DNA of 64,000 bases from Glandiceps talaboti (lineage: Eukaryota; Hemichordata; Enteropneusta; Spengelidae): the NCBI RefSeq assembly GCF_964340395.1, contig NC_135557.1:12667546-12731545 (forward strand), in the 5' to 3' direction. Each line of letters starts with the position of its first letter. Position 1 is the stretch's first letter. A program made the translations under genes and the position numbers. Shown piece after piece: positions 18,608-30,900 of this stretch. The notes beneath the pieces are model-generated. The model worked only from the letters and a program-made list of their open reading frames with translations, was not told the origin of the DNA and did no database searches.

Positions 18608-20690
18608 GTTTTTTTTCACACCAAACCTGTTAGCCTTATCTGAATATAATTTTATCCACGGATATATTAATTGACCCACTTTCTGTCACGCTTTTGTACC
18701 TTTGTATATTTCTACCTTTCTCCGAGTATTTCTCACATGTCTGTGTAAAAACCAACAGTTTGTGATGTGCTTTTTTACCTTCAAATTGTTGCAGTGCATG
18801 AAAAGAATTCTTAGACATTGTATTAGCTTTGTGATAACTTAATGGACCGTATTCAGCGGTCATAATGAAAACTTTTATGACTTGCGTTAAATGCAAACTG
18901 TCAGAGTCTCAATGACCCGAGGTGACCCTGACAATTGTCAATGCCAAGCAGCTTTGAGGTCACTGTAGTATCACCTTGGTAGGATGCACCGTGTACATGT
19001 ACATGGGCAATTCAATAGAATGAAAAGCATATGACCAGCGGGTAAGGAACAGGCTATAAACTCAATTGATAAGTAGTACCGTGTCAAAATATTCCAATAT
19101 TATATAGAATGTCCAGTTTCTTATTGGTTCCTGCGTGGTTCTATCGAACAGAAACGTTGCACGGTACTGTGAAATTCATTGCAAAATGTTCACTAAAGTA
19201 TATAGTGTAACACTGATACGTCAATTAACGGCAGTCCAGGCGATATTTAAAAGACTCTTTCAGTCATTGATATCAATGTGACCTAGATAGCAACTGACAA
19301 TAACAATTAAAGGCCGGGCATTCAACCTAAGTCATCGCATTACGGTTATCAAAGGAGTATTCTTTTGTTCTGGTCCAACAGTGTGCCTGTGTGTACTTTT
19401 GTCTTTCCCTGAGTCTGAGTGATAGTGTCTGTATGAAGCAGACCCATTTAGCTTTGATACTGAATCCCCTTCTAATTTGCAAGATAATTCTGTGGTACTG
19501 TAGACTCTGTGTTATTCAACCGTATCATGGGTGACTTCACAACTCATTGTGGTATTGGACTAAGGGTTTGATCATGTATAGTATATAATACGAACTCTCC
19601 GAGTGATACTGACCTCACATGGACTGCGAGAAGCAGCTGTGAAGATGCAGTGTTATCACCGTTCGCTAGACGCAAAATGGATAATGGCACTGACAATAGA
19701 CAGATGTGGACTGTAATCCAGAACAATATTAGTTTATTTGACAAGTTGTACATTTCACGAAATAAAGCGACCTCTTTAACACTGGTTTCACTAATTCCAT
19801 CTATAACGTGTTATCAAACATTGTAATTGTGGGGTTAGGAAATGCAAAGTGTAAACATAAAAACAGATATCAAGAAGCCACAAGAATTGAGTTCGTGGCG
19901 TAACAATTTATTTTGGTCAGACAGGAGAGTGTGATAATGATGATAAAAGGAAATCACAGATATTTGTATTACTCGGTTATAAAAGTAGAAAATTAAGACA
20001 AAAAGGAGAGTGGAACCAGGGAATGTACATCAATGATTACTATTTTTAATGTATTCATCCATGTCATAGTTTATAAGTTCATTCACTCATCGCTTTTGGT
20101 AAAACCCGATTTGTATGTTCGTCTCAATTTAAGTACTCAGAGTTTTGGTTGTCCGCTCATCTAACAGAATCTGCATTGTATATGCAAATGTAAAGGAGAT
20201 ATTGCTTCATTTCTCAGAATGCCTTGCCGTTGAGGAAAGAATACATCTCCTTAGGCGGATTTTGCCAATTTTCATAACTTTATTTTAGACTATCGTGATT
20301 ACAGTTTGATTTGTAGTTTGTATCGTTCATTCTGTTTGATTATAACACTGTTCCTTAAATCATGTTGTTTTTACTCATCACTTTGAGTCTGTATGGACAA
20401 TGTATCACGCCCCCATGCGGTCAGACTACCCATTCTCAATCTACATAGAACAGACTAATTAGTTGTGGAGATAGTAATGAAGAGAAGAGCGAGACTCGAT
20501 GTGAATGAAAGTAAAATACTGATTATGATATGAACGTAACATAGAGTTTAAACAGTATATTACATGTTGATGACTGTACATAATTTTGGGAATGTCTGTA
20601 CAATCAATGACAATATTGAAGAATGGTTGATTTTACATAACGAATACATACAAAGCCCATAACGCTCATCGGTTATAATTTAAAATGGTA
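18608..20690. repeat. Tandem-duplicated block, copy B
   Basis: Second copy of 16006-18030, with about 45 extra bases near its right end (about 20600-20645). Confidence 0.9.
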
Positions 20691-21169
20691 CATACTGAAT
20701 TGAATTATTTTGTTATTTGTTGTCCAACCAAAGAACAACTGAAAGGGGACATCGACTTGACCGAGAGGGGAATACTTTACTTATGCCTGTACGCAACCTA
20801 GTAGTTGAGGGCGCTAAAACTACGCCTAAAAATACAGTGTATAATATCACAACATGTGAATCTCGTACCATAGTTACTATAAATGATGTCGAATAAAGAT
20901 ATTATGAATATACTGCTTATTAACTATTGATCAATGACCATTTCAAGTTTTCTTTTGACATGACTGGTGTTCTGCTGGTATATAATACATGCATGATTTA
21001 CAATCGAATGAGACGGACCGGTTTTGCCTGCTGGCGACGTTTGTGATATATTCTATGCGTTCAGTGTCAAACAGAGCAGTTGAACAGTTAGTACACAGTA
21101 TAATGTGCATTATTTTGTTTCGTCACCAATTTATGACAATAATCATTCATCATCTCTTTGTTGACCTTT

Positions 21170-21370
21170 CCTTTGACCTCCATCTTGAGTAAGCCATTTT
21201 TAAGTATCTTCAGAAATATTTGTAACCTTTAACCTCAATCTTAAGTGCGCCATGCTGAATGATCTTAAATATTCGTAACCTTTGACCTCAATCTTGAGTA
21301 CGCCGTGTTTTAAGTATCAGAAATATGTGTAACCTTTAACCTCAATTTTGAGTACATCATCTTTTGAATC
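21170..21370. repeat. Degenerate 53-bp tandem repeat with TGACCT core
   Basis: Four units begin near 21172, 21223, 21276 and 21330, each close to taacctttgacctcaatctt plus gagtacgcc. The region from 20690 to 21170 has no recognised gene. Confidence 0.75.
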
Positions 21371-21945
21371 ACCATGACTAATTTATGTCAGGTTTCCTAA
21401 TAACAGGTTTTTATTTTTTTATTTGAACTTTTGACAAATTGTGGCTCTGGTTGAGGGAACACTTGATCTCCTCTCAAAAAATCGATAACAAGCTTTATTG
21501 GGCCTCCGAAATCTGGATAAATTCGGTTGAGTAATAACACTTTCAACTTTATGCACTCACATTCAATCAAGCACCTTGCAGAATACAAAACACCAGGACG
21601 GTATCTTTCTTAATAACACAGCAAAACATATAATATGATGGAATATATTGTCAATGAACAATTTCAACACTTTGACGGATAATTCATAAAGACTAATGCC
21701 AAAGTTAAAGAAATATTCCACTTTAGTGTCAAAGTGTGTCAAGTAGCAAACTAACGAGAGTTTATCACTGTTCAAGTTATTGTTAGCGCTGTGTTATTAT
21801 TAAGATACACACCCGATGTATTCAAACAAATAATGTGTAAAAAAGGACCAGTACAAATTATTTCCAGGCAATGCCACATAACTCCATAGGATTTATTGGT
21901 ACAATTTCATTCATTTTGTTTACAGTATTATGACGTCAAAAATAC

Positions 21946-22465
21946 AACCTTTAACCTAGTCGATATAGAATAAATCCATTTCTTTCGGTTAAATTTACTC
22001 TGAATTCTGATCTTACAAATTTAAATTGTAGTTCAATGCATAAAACGTTATTTTCTTTGTAATTCGTTCACAGCACGTTGGTTTTTTTGCTGCTGTTGAC
22101 CTTTGACCTAATCGAGATAGGATAAATTTATTTATTTCCGTCAAGTTAAGACGACATTCACGTATCTTAGATTTAACCACACGCAGAGTTCAATAAACTA
22201 TTAAACATTTGATTTTGTCTTAGGTATTGAATATCGTCAAGAGAGATGGATTTCTTGTTATTGACCTAGTCGAAATAGAATAAACCGCTCTCTTTCGGTC
22301 AAGTTTACTAACGACAAGACATTATATAAGAATATAAAATTGAATGCATTGACTATGGATTCATTTCCGAATTTAGAATTCAAGAAATGAGGTACGGATT
22401 TTTAAACATTTGACTTATTCGAGGTAGAATAAGACTATCCCTTTCTGTCAAGTTGACTTTAAATC
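21946..22465. repeat. Degenerate repeat of about 155 bp
   Basis: Four units near 21950, 22100, 22262 and 22410 share tgacctagtcgaaatagaata plus ctttcggtcaagttta, separated by unalignable AT-rich DNA. It contains a perfect TGACCTTTGACCT at 22097-22109. 22470-24300 shows no gene; its right end is the probable 3' UTR and downstream flank of the right CCP gene. Confidence 0.65.
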
Positions 22466-24309
22466 GAAATATTATGAATTATGCACAATTTAGTTAGATT
22501 TTGGATATTCAGATTTGTTTTGTGATGGTTTTGAGCTGAGAGTATAAATCTATCATTTTGAGTTTACACGAAAGCAAAGTGAAATTTAACACAAATCAGA
22601 GTATTTGACCTTTGACCGTTGACGGTGAATGAATAATTAACCTTCCTAGAGTATAAAATATTCTCCATGACATATGATGGAGTTTTTATTCCAAAGTTAG
22701 GTTGTCTTAACAATAGCACAATCAGTGCAGACATGATCACGACATTGCATGTAAACATCATGGTGGACAGGGTGTTTTACCACAAGTATCAGTTACTTAC
22801 AGAGAGGATATTTTTTCTTTTGAATTACGTTGTTGTGCAAGTGAAGATATATGAATATTCAAAGTAGTGTTCAACTCGGTTACGCTGTCATCTGAAACAT
22901 AGAGGGCGATCACTATATTGGATATAATGATAACCCATTGTGTTTATACCATCCATTGTAACGTCATAGCAAACACCAATCGTCATGTATGCATGTCGAG
23001 ATAATGCCTTGCCTATGATATCATTCAGACAACCAAAGATTGGTTAACATAATCAAGTATATTAAAACACATTCACAATAGTAAATATATGTGTATTAGA
23101 TGGTTTAGATAAGTTGTAGTAAACAAAAATAAAGCCTACACTTATAGAATCGTCGACATTTTAAGAGAGGTTGTATGAAATATTGACTTCTAAATATTGA
23201 TTACAATTTTCAAAAGGGACAATTTTTAGCTTTTAGCTGTATCTACGGAAGTTTGGTTATTTAAAGATGATGAATTTCAGTCCGTGTGTACGTAGATGAA
23301 AGGTGGCGGGGAGAGCTTACCCCTGTAATACCTGTTACAATTGAATACATTTTAGTTTGACGAATATAGATTGAGTGCTACACATCAATTATTATTCATG
23401 CTGTATACTGGCTAGCAGAGAAAGACGAACTGCGGTGCATTATCAAAAAATTAAATGGTAAGTCTGAATATTAATACTCTCAATTTATTTTTCTTGGCAG
23501 CTAGCCTGGAATCTAGAAGAAAAATGAAACATCATGAATAAAAGTGACACACCAGAAACAAACAGGAAAATAATCACAGTACGGCTACCAATAAATATGT
23601 ACAGTGAATTTCAAAACACCGTACAACTTCTCTCTTTGATACAACCACGCAGAAGCTAATTAGAAACTACGCATGCTACAGCAAGATTGAAATGATTATA
23701 TAATAATATATAGAATTTATTCGTCCAAATAAATTCGGAAATTTGTTGAAAGGTCACCACAAGAGCAGTGCCCTAGTGATCTAGTGTTGAAGAATACAGT
23801 TTCTTGCAACATTTTGTCTAAAATGAAATAAAATGAACTGTGCCACGATGCAGACTTCAAAACATTAGCTCCATGGCATCTGTGTCTTGTTACAGTACAT
23901 ACATTTAAATTATTTACATGTGTTTCATTTAGACAAAATGTAGCAATAAATTGATATCCTGAAGTGTAGGATGTGCAGTTTCATATTGAGATCTTTGTGG
24001 TTATATCAAATAGAGATGTTGAACGGTATTGTGAAACCTGCTGTATTACATGTACATCATAGTATTCTAATATGTGTACACAACAACTAATGAGGGATGT
24101 GCTGAAAGGTAAGTGGGTAAGTCGTTGAACACATTACCGAAATGCTCTGAAAACTCTTCCTTTTCCCGTGTGGTTATTTGTCTATTCAATCATCCTCGAT
24201 CCACGAATGTTTCACTATTCTTTCACCTTTGTTTTCTTGACTTTTCAATTTAATACAAGCAACAAACTACTAGTATCACTGGTACATGCATAGATATAAT
24301 AATAGAAAT

Positions 24310-24432
24310 ACCCTCACAAATACACGCAAATAGACACACAAACACATGCACACAGACACGGACACAAACACAAACACAAACACAGACACAGACACAGACA
24401 CAGACACAGACACAGACACAGACACAGACACA
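24310..24432. repeat. (GACACA)n microsatellite
   Basis: Hexamer array just downstream of the right CCP gene's stop codon; it may fall in the 3' UTR or flank. Confidence 0.92.
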
Positions 24433-24547
24433 CGCGTGATCATTTAAGTTGTCTGTTCAAATATAGATATCAGACTCACTATACTCTACTCTACAATGCC
24501 AAAGTCAAATAACTTCATATAACATACTCACATCATAACTTTGTATT

Positions 24548-24642
24548 TCAGATGTACATGAACCCAAGTATAGCAATGATCACATTCATGATGATCAATT
24601 TATTCAGTGCTGGATTGATACTTCCACTGTCTTCAGCGCTAT
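24548..24642 (-). CDS. CCP gene (right copy), last exon: GPI-anchor-like C-terminus
   Basis: The acceptor reads TTTTCTAG and the exon is entered in phase 1. It encodes DSAEDSGSINPALNK followed by LIIMNVIIAILGFMYI and a TGA stop. Small residues (Ser-Gly-Ser) about ten positions before an uninterrupted hydrophobic end with no basic cytoplasmic tail fit a GPI-attachment signal. A very short single-pass membrane end is the alternative. Confidence 0.85.
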
Positions 24643-27600
24643 CTAGAAAATGAAACAAAAATCAACCATTTATGACGCTTTTTAATTAATAAGATATAGC
24701 TATTCTGTCACATCACATTACATCACATCACATCACATCACAGCGTATCACATCACACCACACCACACCACACCACACCACACCACACCACACCATAACA
24801 CATCACATCACAACACAACACAACAAAACCACACCACACCACACAACACCACGTCATATCCCACCGCATTATACCATACCACATCCAATTACATTTTAAG
24901 TGACATCACGTCTTGTCAGACATGTCATATTTCGTCATGTGACATAACACCAAACCGCACCACACATCATCCCATCATATCCCATTAGATCATATATATT
25001 CCATCCCATCCCATCACATCTCATTTCATCATATCACATCACATCATATCACATCACATAATATCACATCACATCATATCACATCACATCACATTTCATC
25101 ATATGACATCACATGACATGACATGCCATCACATCACATCACAACACTTTTCATGACATGACATGACATGACATTTCATCACATTACATCACATCACATC
25201 ACATCACATCACATCACATCACATCCCATGTCATCACATCACATCACATCACATCATTTCATATCACGTTTCATTACATCACATCACATCACATTTCATC
25301 ACATCACATTTCATCACATAACATCACATCACATCACATCACATCAAAGCACATCACATCACATCTCATAACATCACATCACACCACATCACATCACATC
25401 ACATTTCATCACATCACATCACATCACATCACATCACATCACATCACATCAAAGCACATCACATCACATCTCATAACATCACATCACACCACACCACATC
25501 ACATCACATCACATCACATCACATCATATCTCACAACATCACATCACACCACATCACATCACATCACATCACATCACATCACATCACATCACAAAAAGTA
25601 ATAGTCGTACCTGTGGTTTCGTCGCTTTCTGCTTCTGTTGTAGTCTCTGTTTCAAAATAAAACAATATGCATATATTTACACACAATGATTATACTCAAA
25701 GTTAAATGTAGAATTGATTGCAGTCTGTTATCGGGGTTTTATCATTTACATTTCTAATAAGATGGTGTCTAGTACTTCGATTTATAATACAATTAAGAGA
25801 CTTGAAATTTCGGACATTTATCAACAACACAAACTACAGTTAGAGTGTTTCGTTCACAATGTACTTAACATACATACATATACATACATACATACATACA
25901 TACATACATACATGCATGTATGCACGCACGCACGCACGCACGCACACCCACACACACGTACGTACGTACGTACGTACGTACGTACATACATACATACATA
26001 CATACATACATACATACATACATACATACATACAAATATACATACATACATACATACATACATACATACATACATACATACATACATACATACATACAAA
26101 TATACATACATACATACATACATACATACATACATACATACATACATACATACAGCTGTGAAAATTAAATCCCATCCAATATAATTTTGGGACTGAACCC
26201 TAATATCAGCTGCTGCCCCAACATGATAACGATTTCAATGTGTTACTATACTACTTATGGTTAAAATTGTCATGTAATAACTATCACACCAAAGTGACTA
26301 TAGAGTTTCAATAAAGCAGCACAATCTCCTTTACACCTCATAAAATAGTACGTATTACACAAATAAAATACAGATACTACTGCACACGTACATGAAATGT
26401 TACAATATATTTCTCTGTGAACAGAAATAAACAGACTTCTGTTCTGTTTCATCTGACAGTGATGTTGATGTGTATTTAAAGTGAGAAAAATCATGTTATA
26501 TGCTTATGCACTCTCAATCTTTTTTGTTTAACAAGGGTAGTAAACAGTAAAAAACAAAAAAAAACACCACTGTGTGAGATGAAATTGAAATCCATAATTA
26601 CTCTGGTTTGGTAGTAACATGTACAATGTCCAATTAATATCATTATTGTTAGTATTTCACAATTTCAGTGAATGTGTTGTTTGTTGTCTTGATAAAACAA
26701 AATAATACCTGGGTTACAGGAACTATCGCAGCTAGAGTCTAACTCTTGCAAAGATGTATAATATAAGTACAAACATACAGCCTACCTTTTACAATATTAT
26801 AAACTATCGATGTAAGTTTGAAGTCTACCTATAACAAATTTAAACAATATAGATGCACACTTGAAGTCTAACTGTAACAAACATATGCAATATAGCCTCA
26901 TTATATAGGTGTATACTTCAAGTCAGCCTCTTACAAAGGTTTACCAGACAGGTAGGTTGTAGATAAGATGTATATGATAAACATTTACCTGATGAGGATC
27001 CACAGGTTCCTACTGCAGCACTCCATGCACCATCAGTACAAGTTAATGATGCTGTACCAGTCAGAGTAAATCCTTCATTACACGCCACTGTAACTGTCGT
27101 ACCAGTTGCGACGGCTGTGTCTGACACAGTCCCATCTGCTGGTGCTGTTAGTGCAGCACAGGCTGTTTGTGATTTGTAAATAAGAAAATAGAACGACATA
27201 TCAAAATAACATATCACTTTTAAAACAATGCTTAAACCAGACATCAATACAATAAACTTTGCAGCAAGGTGGTGAAAACGGCAGGGAGTAGCTGAGGATG
27301 AAATGTCAAGGGCAAACAAGTACATATCAAATATTGGCAAAGTATAGGAAGAGTACAGTGACTTGTACACGGAATTGCATGTTACATGTTACGAGGTTTC
27401 GTTCATTTTTCGTTTCTACTTACAATGACTAATGCTATATGGCATGTCGTTTACTTAATGTTTTTACATCAAATGATTTACTTGGTTGTAAAACACTATT
27501 GGATGTTAATTTACAGGCTAAGAATAAATAATCGTAAACGAAATAAACTCAACTGAATTAACTTCCAATCTGTACTATCATAACTCAACAGCAAAAGCAG

Positions 27601-27876
27601 ACAGAGAATAAAATCTCAATAGTTTCAAGCGACTGATGACACGATGCTCTGTCGCGACATTCACTCCCTCACAAATACATACATACATACATACATACAT
27701 ACATACATACATACATACATAACTACATTTAATACACCAAGGCAATAAGAGACGAGTTACACAAATGCATACATAGCCACTCACACGTTTTGACACTCAT
27801 TGACATAGACACAGATACAAACACAGAGACACACACTCACACACACATATATATATATACACACATACACACACAA

Positions 27877-27929
<53 letters not shown>

Positions 27930-30900
27930 AACACACACAATTAATTAGTATATTGGGACTATAGGAGGAAACGTTTCTCAGTAAGCTAAAAGAAGTTTTA
28001 GGGAGTCTTCCGTAATTAAAAGGGGAGGGCCGGGGGAATAAAATGTGAGCCTCCCCAGTCCGTTGTGGTAAAAATGACTCTTCCTTTCTAAGATATGACC
28101 CTCCCCTTGTTCAAATATTTAAATGATAAAAAAATTAACGCCACCTCCCATGTGGCATAGTTTTAGAGCTCAAGATTTGTAATCAGTAAGTCCTGGGTTG
28201 GAATCCCACTATCTAGACAGGGATTTTTTCTATAGTAAGAATCCACAACACTGATAGTGTTACAGGCATTTGTTATTTCCAAGTATTACCACCACAGTAA
28301 GTTTGTGTTTGTATGAAATTAATGCCAGCGTCTGGATCTAATAAGCTGTGCTGAAGTCCAGAACCCCAAAAGACTAGATGATCACAGATCTAACTGTTCA
28401 AGACTGAGGTCAACATTTCCACCCCACCACAGTGTCCCCAATACCTTGCCATGTTGTTTTTCCTTTTACTACTGTGAGACCTGCTCCCCTCCTCACACCA
28501 CAACTAACAATAAACTCATTTCCTTTTTTATTGACATGTTATGATATTACCGAAATTAATCAATTTGACTGCTCTTTTAAATCGACAACACACAGTCTGT
28601 AAAATGCCATTATTTTTCTAATCCTTGCTTTTCGACCACACCAAAATCAATGTAATCCTATTTCTTTTTTATTTCGACCACCAAATATAACCATCGATAG
28701 GGGAGCTTTATTTTTACGAATCCTAAAAAACATTAAGAAACAACGATTTATGGGATTCTTATGGTACTGTACAATAGTGGTAGTGGTGGCATGTGGTAGT
28801 AGTAGGATTTGTAACCGGTGGCAGCGGTGGGACCAGTCCAAAAAAATAACAAAATAATGAATGAAAATGAGAAAGATGAAAATGACTCAAGCTAAAATGT
28901 GAGCATCCCCTAATTTCTCTTTTCTAAAATAAGGCTTTACCCCCGAGGACCGATTTGTAAAAGTGACCCATCTCCCAATTCCCTGCTTGTAATTTCTGAA
29001 AGTTCCGGATTCCTTACTAAGGATAATTATTTACCTGAAGTGCAAGTGCCGAAGGCAGCTGGTGACCATGAGTCATCTGCTTGGCAAGTTATAGCAGCCT
29101 CGCCAGTCACGGCAATTGCGTTATTACATGTGAGTGTTACTACTACAGCGGCTGCAACCGATGCTGCTGCTGTCCCATCAATTTGTCCATTGGCCGGTAC
29201 GGCCGGCACAGTGCAGGCTGTGGGTAAAACATAGTAAGTGGGCACATTTAATTATTTTAGAGTTTGGAAATAGCACAGAGCTATAACTAGACTATGTAAA
29301 TTAGTACGTGTGTGTTAAACGAATTACGTAAGTAAAACAATATCTACATTGGTATGTACATATGTTTAATCCTATGCGCTTATAGAGGCTGCAATGGATT
29401 GCATGCCCCAAGGGAGTTGAGAATCATAAAAGGCCGTTGTGCTGTCATTTGATCCGTGCCAGGGGTGATAATTGTGAACGCCTTGAGCTCTCAGGAGGAA
29501 ACGCGCATTGTAAATCCACATTATTATCCGCATTATTACATACCAAGTTCATTACATACACAAATAGTAACCTTACCTGCCTCTACCTTGTACTGGTTCA
29601 GAAGGAAACTGACAAAGAATAATGCAATCCCGATGGAGCTGAAAGGAAACGACAAAACTTAGCATATGCAAATATGTTAAATATATACAAATTATTCATC
29701 CAAATGTTTAAGTCGAGTATACGTGCGATTGAACAAGTAACGTACCATAACGATGATTACTGGAAATATATCAAAATGGATTGTTTAGATTCGTCTAGAT
29801 TAAAATTATAATTAGCTATGGGCTTCAATTTTATTGGCAAGAAACGTAAAACTTCAATCCTATCGTGAAAGCTTTCTGTTAAAACAAGACATTTTGACAA
29901 GTTTGCAGTAAATAACCTGAATTTGAATTTCGTCTTCGCTATAGCTAAGGTCAAGGTTTAGTAAGTGTGTCATGAATACTCACCACCAATAACGCAGAAT
30001 TCATCAATATATGAATGTATGCATGTACAAAGATTTTTTTAAATTGTGAAGTGCTACTGTTTACTACCCTTATCAATATTGATTTATATTTGGAATACAT
30101 AATAAAGTCCTGAGCTAATTTTTGTAAAAGAAAATATTGTAATTTTGGTGATTACATTCGGTTCTAAATAATTATACCTTTTGATACGAATAAAAACATT
30201 CCGCTTCGTCCTCAGACGTATATGAAGTTAGCTGAGTACTTTGTTTCGATGAGTTTGTATAATTTAGCCACGATATTTGAGTGAACGCATAGAGTAAAAT
30301 TCACCTCCTGTGCTTACATATGTGGAAAAATAGCTGATTTTGGTTGGAAAAGTTGCAGAATATACGTCAGGTGCTATAATTACTGTGATACATTTATGAT
30401 ACTACATCATATGGGAATCTTTTAGCAAATTAAAATTTAATATTACACTAAGGATTACAAAATATAAGACATGTACTATAAACTCCCAATTTTGAACATG
30501 GAATAACGGAAAATAAACTCATGAATTCACTATAGGGGTGACATTATTTTTTGTGTTTCTCATTTCTTTTTCATAGCAACATGGGTCCGTCGGTTGATTT
30601 ACAAAAATTTGAAAAATTGAGAAATCATCTTCAATTTAATGTTTCTCTGCCTCGACTTTTCCTCATATATATTTTCTTTTTATTTGAACAGCCATTTCCC
30701 AGATTCTCTACACAACTATTCTCACCCCCTTAGTTGCCTTAGTCTTTTATTACTCATTGTATTGAAAATAAATACACTATCGTATATTAATCGATTTCTA
30801 GAAACATATTTGAAGGTCCTTTTGTGTAATTCTTCCTTTTAATCGATGTTTGCAGAAGTCATTTTGAAATACATCGTAATGTACTTAATCAGAAAGTGTC

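Noticed and set aside
25714-26184. Long open frames rich in Tyr-Ile-His-Thr or Tyr-Val-Cys-Met (also at 37254-37644, 39163-39678, 40890-41212, 41767-42388)
   Set aside because: Translations of ATAC/TATG microsatellites, open in several frames of both strands at once.
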